Origin: Ctenosaura bakeri
Taxonomy: Eukaryota; Chordata; Lepidosauria; Squamata; Iguanidae
Direction of reading: 5' to 3'
Length of the DNA stretch: 64,000 nt
NCBI GenBank assembly: GCA_948474755.1
Contig: CAOLHI010001823.1
Coordinates: 186,001 to 250,000, forward strand
Both the position numbers and the translations under genes were made by a program. This document shows positions 34,359 to 47,224 of the stretch, piece after piece (position 1 is the first letter of the stretch; each line of letters starts with the position of its first letter). A model generated the notes under the pieces. It saw only the letters and a program-made list of their open reading frames with translations, had not been told where the DNA came from and did not search any database.

Positions 34359-37300
34359 TTTTTTTTTTTATAATAATTTTTTATTGATTTTATAACTGGA
34401 AAACAAAAGCAAAAAATTAAACACCATGTGTTATACATAATAGTGAAAAAAAAGAGAAAATTTTTTTTTCCCCTTTAAACAACATAAACTTACATTTTTT
34501 TTTCTCTTTTACACTTGAAATCATAACCTTATTCAGCTTATTCCATATCATACAGCTTATACATTTTTATTACCTATCTTTAATTCTTATTTTCATTATA
34601 TTCATTTTTAATATTATAGTTTCATTCTTAATTCTATATTTTCGGCTTCCATTTAACCTATTACTATTATTAATTATAATCTTATTACTTCAAAGCCAGT
34701 TAACTTTTAACTTTTTTTTTCCTTTTAAAAATTAAACATTACATATCCAATTTCATCAATAGATCACAAGTTTAACACACAAGCGTAATATAAAATAAAA
34801 AAAAAATAAAAAATACAAAACAAAACCAAACAAAATATATATATATATATACCCACCCCCCAGAGCCAACTTTTTATTTAATCCACTTTCCAAAATTGCC
34901 ATTCTTCTTATAATAGGGTAGCTTTACCATCTCTTATCAAATCTTTTTCCAAAAATATTTTCCAAATTTCCTCAAAATCATTCCCTTTTGTTAAACCTTT
35001 CATAAATCTAATTCTACATGTTAATTTATCATTAATTGCATTTTTCCACACTTCTTTATACCATTCCTCTATTTGAAATTTTCCATTTGTTTTCCATTTT
35101 TTTGCTATTATTAATCTCGCTGCAATTAACAAATTTGTTATTAATTCTTTTCTTACCTGAGTACACTCAACCTTATTATATATAGACAACAACGCTATAT
35201 TTGGACATACTGGTATTACTACTCCTGTAATCTCTTTTATCTCTTTAAAAACCTTTTGCCAAAATTCCATTATCTTTTTACAATTCACCACATATGCATA
35301 TATGTACCAATTTCTTGACATCCTCTCCAGCATAATCTTGTATATTTCTCATCTATTTGATTTAATTTCACTGGAGTCAAATACCATTTCCAAACTATTT
35401 TATAATAATTCTCTTTTATTCTTATTGATAATTTTTTTAAATGACGTTGTTTCCAGATTTTTCTCCATTCTTGTATATCTATATTTTGTGCTGTCTCTTC
35501 CTCCCAGATTTTTCTAAGATAATCCTCTTCTTGTTCTTTTGCTAATATTTTATATATTTCACTTGTTGTACCTTTTAGTATTTCATTTTCTTGCATATTT
35601 TCTCTTTGAATAATAATTTGTTCAAATTTAGTATGTTCTTTAAAATCCTTAACATATCTTTTCATACTCTTTGTCCATTGCTCTAATTGTATGTAATTTA
35701 ACCAGGATATTTTAGTTTCCTGCAATCTCTCTTTCATTCTATCTTTATTTATCATTATTTTCATCCAATCTTTTAATCTATATATTTTTTGTTTTTTTAT
35801 TTCTTTCTCTATTATTTCTCTCAAATTCATTGGAAATTTTTCCATCATTACTATCGGAGTTAATGTTGATATATTCGGTATCAATTTTCTTTTATTTTTC
35901 TTCCATATTTCTATTATATTTTTTATAAAAGGATTTTCTATCTTTTCCATTTCTTTCTTTGAAAAATTCCTAAAAAATATATTTTCTAATTTCATCTCAA
36001 TATTCTTATCTTCTGTCACTAACCAATCTAAATCACCCTTTCCTGAAACTCCATCTATATCTCAATTGATTTGCATAATAATACCATTTTAAATTTGGAA
36101 GTCCCAGGCCACCTTCTTTTTGACTTTTATACCAATATTTCTTGTTAATCCTCGGTTTCTTATTACCATTACAAAAATTATTTAATATCTTTTGGCACTC
36201 CTTTAATTCTTCCTCTGATACTTTTATTGGTAACATTCTAAACAAAAAATTAATTTTAGGTAATATTTTCATTTTTACCACTGCTATTCTACCAAACCAC
36301 GATAGCTTTATATTTTTGTAATCCTCTAATTTCCGTTTAATTTCTAATCTTAATTTCTTAAAATTTTTTTCCTGAAGTCCTTGTAAATTTTTTGTAATAT
36401 CTATTCCTAAATATTTAATTGATTCTTTTATTTTAAGTAACCTTTTTTTATTACTTATAAATTTTTGTATTTCTTCTTTAGTATAATTAAACAACATTAT
36501 TTCTGATTTGGCCCAATTTATTTCTAATCCTGTCTTCTCCCTAAACTCTTTTAAATGTTTATCTATCCTATCTTTCAACCGGATCTTTAATTGTTAGCAA
36601 TGTATCATCTGCAAATAAGCTTATTTTATTTTTCTCCTTAACTCCAATTCCATCCAAATTCTCATCATTTCTTATCACATTTGCTAATATTTCTATAACT
36701 ATTGCAAATAAAACTGGAGATAATGGACATCCTTGTCTCGTTCCTCTTGTTATTTGAATCTGCTCTGTAAATCCATCTTTTACCATCACTACAGATGTAT
36801 TATGTGAATATAATTGATTTATTAACCCTTTAAATCTCTCTCCTATTCCTAATTTATTTAATATTGTTTTTAACGCTGGCCATTCCACGAAATCAAAGGC
36901 TTTAAATATAACTAACGCTAAAATTCCAGCTTTTTGTTTATCTCTATCCATTATATTTATTTTATTTATCGTTTTCCCTATTAAGTTTGCCATCTGTCTT
37001 CCTTGAATAAAACCACATTGATCTTTATGTATATACTTATAAATAAATTTATTTAACCTCTTTGCCATTATTGCTGTCAAAATTTTTGCATCTTGGTTTA
37101 TTAAAGGTTCAGTAGAATCCTTATTTGGTTTTAAAATTAATATTATTAATGATTGCTTCCATGATATTGGAATTTTTTCACCCTTTAATATACTATTGTA
37201 TAACACTTTTAATTTAGGAATTAAACATTTTTTAAATGTTTTATAATATTCTGGACCTAGTCCATCCAATCCTGGTGATTTTCCTCCTTTTAAATTATTT

Positions 37301-38228
37301 ATTACTTCTTCAATTTCCTCTTCAGATATCATTTCTTCCATCAACCCTTTATCTTGTTCTGTTAGCCTTTCTTTCCAATTTTTATCAATATACTCCTCTA
37401 TATTCCCTACAGATTTTTCCTCTGCTGAATACAATTCTCGATAAAATTCCTCAAATATTTTTAATTTCTCTTTCATCAGCCTTTTTTCTTTACCAAATTT
37501 ATCTTTTACTACGCCAATCATATTTCTAGTTTTTTTTTATTGTACTGATTTAGCCAGCATTTTAGAATTTTTATTACTATATTCAAAAAATTCCCTTTTC
37601 AAGTATATTAAATTTTTCTGGACTTCATCCATTTCTATCTTTTCTAATTCATCTCTTTTTGCTTGTAATACTATAAATTTCTGTTTTGTTCTATCTATTA
37701 TATAATCATTCTCTAATTGTTTTATTTCTTCTTCTAATTTCAATTTTTTTTCTCCTAATTGTCTCTTTAATTTACTTGATTCTTTAATACATAATCCTCT
37801 TGCCACTGCCTTCATTGTATCCCATAATACATCTTGTGTTACTTCCTTATTATTTATAGCCCAAATTTCTTGCCACTCCTTCTCTATTTTATTTACTATC
37901 TCCTTATAATTAAGTATTTTGGTATCCAATCTCCACCTTTTTGCTTCTCTATAGTTCCTTTTCATAGTTATATCCAAATTCATCAAAGCATGATCTGTCA
38001 CTTTTATTGTTTCAATTTCTGTATTTATTAATCTAGGTATCATATTCTTTGAGACAAAAATATAGTCAATTCTTGAATAATTTTTATAAACTGATGAATA
38101 ATACGTATATTTCTTTTCCTCACCCTTTATTAACCTCCAAACATCTATCAATTCATTTCTACTCACCAGTTTATTTAAAATTGTTATATTATTATATCTA
38201 TCTCTAATTAATGGATCCGATTTATCTT
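34359..38228 (-). mobile_element. L1 LINE copy 2, 5'-truncated, same family as copy 1
   Basis: It starts with poly-T (the antisense poly-A tail) and a 3' UTR to about 34880, then ORF2 in reverse to 38228, where it stops inside the endonuclease domain. It is flanked by an exact 14-bp duplication. It is about 3.9 kb and inserted into an older BovB/RTE-like element. Confidence 0.93.
34908..38228 (-). pseudogene. L1 copy 2 ORF2 remnant (partial endonuclease, RT, C-terminal domain)
   Basis: Minus-strand blocks in order: KDKSDPLIRDRYNNITILNK with SRIDYIFVSKN and KVTDHALMNLDI (late endonuclease, 38232-37537). RT follows at 37521-36568 with [54 protein letters not shown] and SLFADDTLLT. Next is NLKWYYYANQLRY (36578-36033), and the C-terminal part with WRKIWKQRHLKKL and YMHMW, broken near 35285. 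Motif A reads LVIFKAFD where copy 1 has LDIFKAFD, so the catalytic Asp is lost. A gap removes the RPIS part of [11 protein letters not shown]. Several frameshifts are present. Inactive. Confidence 0.9.
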
Positions 38229-38242
38229 TCATCTTGGCTCCT
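38229..38242. repeat. Right target-site duplication of L1 copy 2
   Basis: An exact second copy of TCATCTTGGCTCCT; BovB/RTE-like sequence resumes after it (AAGGAGAGTTCAGGC). Confidence 0.9.
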
Positions 38243-38870
38243 AAGGAGAGTTCAGGCTTGATTTGCTCTAGGATTTGTTTGTTTTTTTAGTAGTCTGGGG
38301 TAGCCGTAGAACTTTTCCCCAGCACCATCTGTGAAACAAGGTGATTTATTCCTATCAGCTTTCTTCCTTGTCCAGCTTTCACAACCATACATAGAAACTG
38401 GAAATACAATGGCAGGGAAAATCCCAACTTTAGCATTCAATGATACATCTTGACAGTTCAGGGTCTTGTCTAGTTCCTCCATAGCTGTGCTTCTAAGGCC
38501 TAGTCTTCTTCTAATTTCTTGACTGCAGCCTCCATTCTGATTAATACTGAGCCAAAGAATGGATAATCATGAACTGTTTCAGTGTCTTCATCATTTCCTT
38601 CAAAGTTATGTAAATCATCTGTGGTCATTATTTTTGTTTTCATAATGTTCAGCTGTCTTTGCACTGTCTTTCTGGACTTTCTTCAGCAATCATTCCAAAT
38701 CTTTGCTATTTTCGGCCAGCAGTATGGTGTTATTATCTGTGTATCTTAAATTTTTGATGTTCCTTCTTCCAATTTTTATGCCTCCTTCCTCCAAGTAATC
38801 CAGCTTAGCGTATGATATGTTCAACATACAAGTTAAGCAGTTAGGATGATAAAATGCAGTCTTGCCTGAC
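38243..38870 (-). mobile_element. BovB/RTE-like LINE fragment, part 2 (RT C-terminus)
   Basis: The minus strand encodes LDKTLNCQDVSLNAKVGIFP, then PVSMYGCESWTRKKADRNKS, the YGCESWT-K-KA motif of the BovB/RTE RT C-terminus, and LKKQTNPRANQA. Further antisense sequence to about 38.87 kb has scattered RT similarity with stops. It is an old copy, interrupted by L1 copy 2 between 34344 and 38243. Confidence 0.78.
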
Positions 38871-39494
38871 CCCCTTGCGAACTGAAAACTATTCTTTATG
38901 GTTTGATTTCATATTAATTTGGTGCAAACAACATTCAAACCTGAAAGCCTCATTATCATCTCAGTTACTTCCCAGAGCAAGGACAGCGTGCCATTTACTC
39001 TGGGACTCTGGCAAATGACTTAATTCCTCTAAAAAAACTTCCATAAATGCTCTCCTTAATGCTCCTTTTCTACGAAACCACTGCTGTTACATACCTAGCA
39101 AGAAAAAGGAAGACTCCTTCACCAGCCTGTTGAGTCGTCAGTGGTGATTAGGATACAGGCAACAAGAAGGTGAAGACTGATGAGTCCTTACTGGAATTGT
39201 CCTCACGCAACCACGACAGGTGGTCCACAAGTCTACAGGCACACACCCTTTCTTTGTTCCAAGGACTAAATTCAAACAGAAAGTGTCTCACTCCAAATTG
39301 GAAATAATCATCCTGTGCCCTCTCACACATAAATAGTCAGGTTAATCATTAAAAACAGAATCCATTGTCTGAGTTTAAAAGAGAAGAAAGGATTAAAGGA
39401 GAAAGAACAGAGGAAAAATATCCGGATGGTAACTATTCTTCAACCTGAATCCTACTGCTAATCTCAACTACAGTAGACTCAGTGAATGATAGGA

Positions 39495-39496
<2 letters not shown>
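38871..39496. other. Intergenic sequence
   Basis: No gene or family recognised. Confidence 0.4.
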
Positions 39497-39553
<57 letters not shown>

Positions 39554-39554
39554 T
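39497..39554. repeat. (ATT)n microsatellite
   Basis: About 19 uninterrupted TTA/ATT units; likely length-polymorphic. Confidence 0.95.
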
Positions 39555-39636
39555 TATTTTACAAATGGTTAATTAGGTCTTTTCTACCAATGGGGACTAA
39601 CACTAAGATTTAGCATGCCTTAGACCAGGAATAAGA

Positions 39637-39735
39637 AGTGTGTGGTCCTCAAGCATTATTGGACTACAACTTCAAAATTATTGACCGTTTTCTGGACTGA
39701 TGGGGCTCGTAGTCCAACAACATCAGGAGGGCTGC
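39637..39735. repeat. Degenerate foldback MITE-like repeat
   Basis: GGTCCTCAAGCATTATTGGAC and a right end GTAGTCCAACAACATCAGGAG form an imperfect inverted pair, related to the repeat at 4495-4605. Confidence 0.5.
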
Positions 39736-40080
39736 ATGATTTTCAGCCCTGCCTTTCTTAAGCAGTTATACTGGCTTCCAGTTTGTTTCCAGGCTAGTGA
39801 TGACCTTTGGTTTGGGACCAGGCTATCTGAAGGACTGTCTTCTTCCAAAGGAATTTGTCTGCCTGCTGATCGGCCCCAGAACTAAGCCAAGTGGTGAGGC
39901 CAAGAAGAGGCCCTTTTCAGTGGCTGCTCCCAAGCACTGGAACTCCCTCCAGATGAAGCCCCTTCCTTAATGGCCTTACAAACGCTGGTCATAGCCTCCC
40001 TCTTTGGGCCATAAAGGGTTGCTCCCTTATCTAAATAGTTTCAAAGTGTCTGGTGATGTGTTTTGAAAATCAATGCCAAT
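39736..40080 (+). repeat. L2/CR1-like LINE C-terminal and 3' UTR fragment
   Basis: The encoded fragments LKQLYWLPVCFQ and a downstream PFSVAAPKHWNSLQ-type block recall the HWLPV and RLWNSLP motifs near the C-terminus of L2-like LINE ORFs. Frames are broken. The clade assignment is approximate. Confidence 0.5.
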
Positions 40081-41249
40081 CCAGTATGGAATGAAGCTTG
40101 TAAACTAGTGGACCTGAAGAGACAGGCAACAAATTGCCCAAGGAAGTAATTGGCAGCAGGAATGGAGAAATTCTTCTCTGTCTGGCTTAAATTTGAAACA
40201 GTTGCCTCAGGCAGCACAGTAACAGTAGTTAGTAATAAGTCGCTAGCTACTTATTTCTGCAATACAGAGCTCTTTGCAGCTATTGGTGGGTAGGGGCACA
40301 TTTTACACTGTTGCACAAGTTGTTCTGAGTCTTTCAAAGTAGCCTGCTGCCTCATATGTAACACAGGTTCATTGTCACAGTCGAAGTAAAATGCGGCTGC
40401 GAGTCCAGTCAACTTCTGTATTTGGAGTGTGGAAAAGTGCTGCCTTGCCCTTTGCCTCAGGCAGCAACATGTATTGGGCTGTCCCTAGACTAACTCGTAG
40501 AGTAATAGACAATTAAAATTAAAGAATTCTGGGAGAATTACTTTCCTCACCTCACAGCTAGGATAAAATCAAAAGTGTGTTTGTTCAATGAAATCAATAG
40601 TAGAAAGAAAATACAATTTTTCTTTAATGATTAGTGTAGCATCTTATTGCCTAGAGATCTGCTGCTAGTTTGCTTTTTTGATTTACTAATTAAAATGATC
40701 TTGAGCTCAGTATGTAGTTCAGTGTGAGGAAAACAAAGGAAGATTGTGTAAACAGTAGTAAATGCAGTTAAGATGTGAAAGATGTGACTGTGATGATGTA
40801 CAACGCATCATCTTATGTGTGTGCTTTGGGAATGAAGTTACTTCTATCAGCAAAAGATAACAACAATCAAGTATATAGGATAACAGAACTGCTTGCATAA
40901 CAAGAAAGTAACTGGCAATTACAAAATTAGGCTTGGAACTTCATTACACCATAGGTTTGTTGAACTATTGGTTTAGTTCTATGTGTGATCTTTCCCTATC
41001 ACACAAAGTCATGTCTCTCCTGTTGTTGTGTTGTATTTCCATCATTATTGGATTACATCTTTTAATTGAGGGGAAAAGATGCTAATAGCTCCAATATCAC
41101 TGCTGTTCAACTAATGCTTTTTGATGTGATCATTCTGTTCTGCTGCAGTTCTCATATTTTGGCAGTCATGAGGTGTGAGTGGGTGTCGTTCCCCCCCCCC
41201 CCAATACAGGGTGAATTCACTCTACTTCCAGTGTCTGGACAAAGAAGAC
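40081..41249. other. Intergenic sequence
   Basis: No gene recognised; a C11-type run at about 41192-41202 may affect sequencing accuracy. Confidence 0.4.
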
Positions 41250-41580
41250 ATCATGGTGCAAAGGAACAACGTTGCTTTTATTCCATTCCCTGGTACATAT
41301 TTCTATTTTTATTATTATTATTTGCTTTGCTATAATTGCACAATTGCACTGCTGTGGCGGTCACCAGCATGCTGTAATTACACAATTATGGCAAAACAAT
41401 TTTTTAAAAAAAGAAACAGGTACCAATTATGGCAAAATAAATACATAAATAAACAAACGGGAACAACCTTGTTTTCACTCCATTCTCCTGTTTATATTTA
41501 TTTGTTTTTTCATAATTGCTCAATTGTGCTGCCATGGTGGTCACCAATATGCTGCAATTACAGCAAAGAAATTAAAAAGA
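41250..41580 (+). repeat. Diverged direct duplication, about 115 bases per copy
   Basis: Copy one (about 41262-41384) and copy two (about 41461-41563) share the order GGAACAAC.TTG, CATAATTGC.CAATTG, CTGC.ATGG.GGTCACCA and ATATGCTGCAATTAC, at roughly 75-80% similarity by eye. Neither has coding potential I can recognise. Confidence 0.55.
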
Positions 41581-43793
41581 AAATATGTACTAGGGAACCA
41601 AAATGACACAACTGCAGAAAAAAAAGGGGGGGGGAAGAAAACAAATAATGTGCATATGCTATGTAGTGCTGACACGAGTAGGAAGACAGGGTCAGTGAGG
41701 CACTGCAGAAGACTGACTGCGAAAATATGTATTGCCAAAGTGGCACCATAGCATTATCGCAGAGAAAGCGTGAAAGTGATTGTTTCCATACTGGGATGCT
41801 TCCATTTACTTAAACAATCCAATGGCTGCAAGACAACAGGCTACTGTGATAAAGACTTTAGTAAAAGTGCAATCTTGTTTATGGATAAAGCATGTTTGAC
41901 AAGGAAGGTATTGACAGAAGCTTTTAAGTTGTGGTGCAGGTCAGGCAAAGACAAGAAGCCTGTATTGTTCCATAAGAGACAGTCCCTGAAAAGTTTGATA
42001 GAATCTAGATATATTAATATTCTTTCGCTTGAGCATTGAGTTAGTGACAGCAAACTAGTCCTGTGGAAAATACTTGGGAAAGATGGCATTTTCTGTCTCA
42101 TCATTGTATGTTGCGGGAGGATGGCTGGGACATAGTATCTGTTTGTGGTGATGATAATTACGTTAAACCTCCTTTGGGTTGACTTTCTAAAGACAATGCT
42201 AAGTAAGGAGCTGGACTCACTCAACAAGATATAACACTATCAGTAACAGACACTGTGGATCTGTTTTCTTTCTTCAACCATTTTTGCCTTCTGTTCAGTG
42301 CATCTGCCATTCAAAATAAAATTCTTCAGATTTAAGGCTTTACAGGGTGTTATTTTGGCCAAAATAACTCATATGGCTCCTTTAGCTACAGCTACTTCCC
42401 CTCTCTCCTCATGTCCAAACATCAGTACTTAATATACTGCCTGTACAGTGCTGCCCTCTGTCTGCACAGTCGTATCTCTTGCCAGGTATCTTTGAGAGCA
42501 TACAAATTCAGGAAGTATTTTAACCTGACCTAAGTAAGCTAGGATTTCTTTTTAATTTCATGAATTAATTTTGTCCACAGTTTAGCTACAAACCTATAGT
42601 ATTTTCCTTTTTGTCTTCCTCTCTTTCTTTAACAAAAATATGAAATAGGACATAAAACGGTAGATGTAATTCAGAAAACCAAGCTGAGTTGCATCAATAT
42701 TCTCTATTTGAATTAATAAAACCATTTCTTACTTTCAAACTGAGTAATTTTTACATACAGGTATAGCTCAGTTAACAAAGAAGTGTTCTTGGACATTACT
42801 TTTGTAACAGAAAATTTAGTATTAAATGTTACTCCAAAACGTGGGTGACTCGGGGTCCACCTGCAATGCCAGTAGCTCTTTGTGACAATGGGGAATTAAT
42901 TAGCTCAATAAAGAGGTTTATGAGAGGGGGATAACCTACCGAGATCTTCCACCAATGTTTATGGGGTCCTCACAGGAAAGAACCAGCCAAATATTTCAAA
43001 ATAAACTAGATGTGCTTTTTTTGGGAGAAATGTAATCACATGCACACAAGAGATTCGTGCGATCACACAGTCACACAAGGCTGACGAAAAGGGAGGAAGA
43101 TATTAGATAGCGAGATTCAGGGTGCAGAATGGGCAATAATTACTAATCCTGAAGAGCAGTGAAGAGACAGTGATGTGGCTTAGGCCTGCATCTAAGGGCA
43201 GTACAATTTGGGATTCAAAGCAACAGAGACATGTTCATTATCTGATGTATGGCAAACTAGCTGTTCAAAACTGGGGGGTTTATACTCTATTTCCCACCCT
43301 GAAGTGGGGGTGAGTAAGCTGCTTTCTGGCAGAGTAAACAAAAAGAGACTGGAATGGGCTGATTGTCTCAATGTCTTGGTTGGGTAAGGTGACTGGGAAA
43401 GGTTTTGGTAGGAAATGCGTACTGCAGACATGCTTGCATACTGCACCTGGGCTTGACTATTGCTTTCTGAGGTTGGGCAATTGAAAGGATTAGCTTAGAG
43501 CCATTGAGTCAGACTTTCCTAGCTAATCCACAGCAAACTTATGGCCTGGCTGTGCTGAGGTTACCTCTGACCTACTTTTGCATGTCTTCGCAGCCAGTGT
43601 CATTCTCCACATGGCCTTTCAGCCATAAGTCTATATAGCTTAATTTCATGCCAATTAAGATTTGCCAATTAGACCATATCAAAGTGTGGCAGTTTACAGC
43701 TGCTAACACAGAGGCAAAAATAACATGGAAAGAATAGGGAAATGTCCCTGCTCCTCAAAAAAAAAACAGCTCAGTGTGTCTCAGCAAACTTTC
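41581..43793. other. Intergenic sequence without recognised features
   Basis: Several open frames of 60-130 codons occur on both strands, but none resembles a known family or shows splice-bounded conservation. Confidence 0.4.
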
Positions 43794-45900
43794 CAAACTA
43801 ACAATATGCCCATCTGAAATGGATCAACTGGATCAACCAGTGTGTTTCAATCAACCAAGTTAGGTAAGCCTTGCAAGTATGAAGGAAGACATTTCCAACT
43901 TCTTGGAGACCATTTGAAAGCTTCCTTCAATCTGAATCCAGGCATGACATTTTCTTTCATTAGCCTTCACTTTTCTTACGATTTCCGTTTCGGTGGCTGA
44001 ATTTATAGATCTGTGTGGGGGGGGTGTTAAACATGCTAAGGGGGAGCCGGTGAGACAAGCTTATCTGCTCCCCTCTTTTCTTTTTGTTTTGCTACTGTTT
44101 TTATTACAAACTAACAATATGCACGTGTGAAATGAACCAACCGTTGCAGTATAAGAAAAACACGTCCAGCCTTCTAAGCGACTATTTGAAAGCTTCCTTC
44201 ATTCCACCCTATCAAATGCCTTCAGTGCACCAAGTGAAACTAATGCAACTGAGAACCCCGCTAGGTTGGGAGTGGTGTATTACCTTCAATACTCTTCTAA
44301 TCATGTGCCCACTTGGTCAATATTTATATATGACACAATGAAGATGTTGATTCTGTGAGCTAGAATGGATGTTAGTATTTTGACATCCTGATTTATGAGA
44401 GCTATGGGCCTGAATGATTCTACCAGTGGGCTTTCTTCTGTAATTTTAGGTATGGGAACAATGCTTGACGTCTTCCAACTAATTGATGAGGGGATGTGAT
44501 TTATTAATTCATTGAATAGATTAATTATATATGGGGTCAGTTCATTATTTAAGAGCTTGTAAAATTCCCCTGACAGTCCATTGAGACCAGGAAATTTACC
44601 TATTTTTAAATTCTGTATTGCTAACTTAACCTTGTTCTATTCTATAGGCTTAAGAATGCATTTATGGACTGTGCTTTTTTTAAAAAAGATGTAATGGTTT
44701 AAAAAATGTATTAATGTTTAGCTCATTTGATAGTTCACAGGAACACAAATTTGAATAAAAATCCCAAAACTCCTGCAATATTGTGCTTAATTGAATTTTA
44801 ATGCTGCTTTCATAGCAGTGATGCTGGGTATTAGTCCCTTTTCTACTTTTCCTTGAATTCATCTAGTTAATAACTTTGAATTTTTACTATTGTTTTCACA
44901 ATAGTGTGCTTTTGTGAATTGTAATGAAGTCTGGATATATTTTTTTTAGGCCTAATTCTTCAATTTCTCACCTTTTCTTAATCAATGCATTAAGCACCTT
45001 TGAATCTTGAGATAATTCGTGAGAATGTGTTAATACAGCAAGTTCTGCTAGTTGTGACACTTTTTTGGCTTCCTTTATTCTTTTTTTGTTTTGCGCTTTC
45101 CTGAATAAAAATGTCCCTTCAGTATGGACTTCAGTGTGTCCCATAACAAAGTCTCAGATGTATCTGAGGTTTTGCTTTCATTATAAGAAGAACTGGATAG
45201 ACTCTTGAATAATTTTTTAAAATTGCTTGTTTAACAAGAAATGACCATAAAATGCATTCAATAATTATATCTTGCATCTATGGCAGGAGTGATTTGCAGA
45301 TTAAAAAAAAATCAATTCTTGAGTAGGAGCAGTGGGGTATATGAGTAAAAGTAAAATCTTTTTCTTTAGAGGGAAGAATTCGCCATGGTGTCTTATCAGT
45401 CTGATCTTGTTTATGCTCTCCAAGAGCGAGGAAGGAATCACTAATTTTTTGTCTTTAGGAAAATATGATCTATTCCAAAAGGAATCTAACATGTTGTTAG
45501 AATCTCCAGCAATAATTATTTTACCTAATGCCATGCCACTCACGATTTGGAGGAAAAGACTAATTGATTTGTTTAATATGCTCCTTGTTGGGAGCATAAA
45601 AGGTTACTAAATGGTCCATTATTTTCCCTCCTAATATGAAGAATTTGTCCTCTGTATCTTTCTTGATGCTGTGAAGTTGAAAGCAGCTTCCCTTATCAAA
45701 AATAGCAGTAACTCCTTCTGCTTTTCCTGTTTCCTCTTAGCACAAACTGTTCTTCAAATTGTGTTGCAGGTAGCACAGGTTTTGATCCTCTGTTGTGAGT
45801 TTTTTGTAGAAATATGTTTGGATGGAATCTTTTAATCTGTTTTAATTTTTTTCCTCATTTAGGGGTTGACTCTAATCCAATAACATTAAATGAAACTATC
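43794..45900 (-). mobile_element. Ancient L1/Tx1-like LINE ORF2 remnant
   Basis: On the minus strand, an endonuclease strand GKIIIAGDSN with PSSLLESINKIRLI lies at 45301-45597. Then a GLSGEFYKLLNNELTPYI block and LINQDVKILTS region lie at about 44340-44600. RT traces NIDQVG, IRRVLKVIHHSQ and LKAFDRVE (motif A) lie near 44200-44330. It differs from the two younger L1 copies in sequence and is heavily frameshifted. Part of its 3' side is duplicated in tandem (see findings). Confidence 0.65.
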
Positions 45901-46017
45901 CTTATTGTGTTCATGTTATCAGTACAATGGCAATGTGTACATGCTTCCCATATCCCTTTCCAGATCCAAGCTTGAGGAACTTTGGCCATTTCCCCACTAG
46001 ACTAGACTCAAAGGCCC

Positions 46018-46096
46018 CTCCCTAACCCCAGGATTCCATAGGACATTGAAAGTGGAATAATAGCACTATAACAGTATAGTGTGGAAATGGCCTTTG
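46018..46096. repeat. Half of a foldback MITE (right arm)
   Basis: CTCCCTAACCCCAGGATTCC, AAGTGGAATAATAGCACTAT and a GTGTGGAAATGGCC end match the right arm of the MITE at 50645-50714. Confidence 0.7.
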
Positions 46097-47220
46097 AGAG
46101 AAAGGGAGTTGCCCTTTCTGGAAATATTCCAAATATTGAAGAGATCTTGAGTTATTTACATAATCACATCCACCTACAGCAAAAGTTGCAAATATATTCA
46201 AACCAATATAACAATAAGAAAACAACTTTCTTCATTCCAAGAAGAGGACAGCTCTGCCTGAGGCCAGGCTCTTAGATCAGAGTAGGCTGGAGCTCGTCTA
46301 ATAGATTCTAATAATTAGGTGGAGTTGTTGCATTTCAAAACTTCTGGTCAATAGCCTCTTCTCTTCAATAAGCCACATGAGTTGGAATGAAAGTCAACAT
46401 ATATACATACTCACTATAACAACTAATTGCCCTGAGATGTGTAGAGTTTGTTCAAGATTCCCTCCTTTCTAAGAGTAAGATGTTATATTAAATTTAATGT
46501 ACTGTCTGCAAAATGGCAGGCCAATCATCTGTCTTCTTAAGTGAGACCAGAACTCTTCAAAATGGCATCTTTCTCTTCTGTATCCAGGTCTGTTCCTCTA
46601 GATCAGCATGGAAATACTGTTTAAACTCTTTCTAATAAGCAGCTTCAGGTCTATTGCTGTTTCAATGGACTGTGGTTATTCTTTTTGTCTTTCTTTCATT
46701 CCACTTTCCATTCTGATACCTGGTGATCTTTGGGAGAGACCTTCTCCTTGTATTCCTTCCTCCAATTCTTTTGGAACAGGAATATCTAGCACCACAAGAA
46801 TGTCTAGCATTTATTTTCTTGTAGTTGCAATCATGGTATTGTTCTTGTTTATAACACTCAGTTTGAAGGGGACTATCTATATCTGATTCCTCCATTTTGG
46901 AGTAAAAACACTAAAGTTTTGAAAGTGTGCTTTCAGCATCTGAGCTACAAGTCTGTGATGGACTGATTCACAGTTCTCTTAGTCCCAAGTATCTGAAACT
47001 TCTGTCACAACTTTTTTCTGCATTATAGTCTATAACAGCTTTACAAACTTGTGAGGCTTTGACCAACTCACCCTCTACACATCTACCATGTTAGACAGTC
47101 AGGCACATTCGTAAATTCTTTGTTTTAAAATTCTTTGTTTTAAAAGCAGAGGCCGGACCACATTTAGAGGCTTGAGATGATTAAGTAATATCTATCCCCT
47201 TTTCTCTTGCTGTTTTCTGG
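46097..47220. other. Intergenic sequence
   Basis: An antisense open frame at 46662-46895 is Arg/Ser-rich with no recognised domain; it could be the degraded 5' part of the older LINE upstream. Nothing else recognised. Confidence 0.35.
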
Positions 47221-47224
47221 GGGT

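Noticed and set aside
39497..39554. Regular array, considered as CRISPR-like
   Set aside because: A simple (ATT)n microsatellite in a vertebrate genome with no spacers.
41841..42227. 128-codon antisense frame
   Set aside because: No similarity to a known family and no supporting signals.
46662..46895. Arg/Ser-rich antisense frame
   Set aside because: No domain, no splice context; probably decayed LINE or chance.
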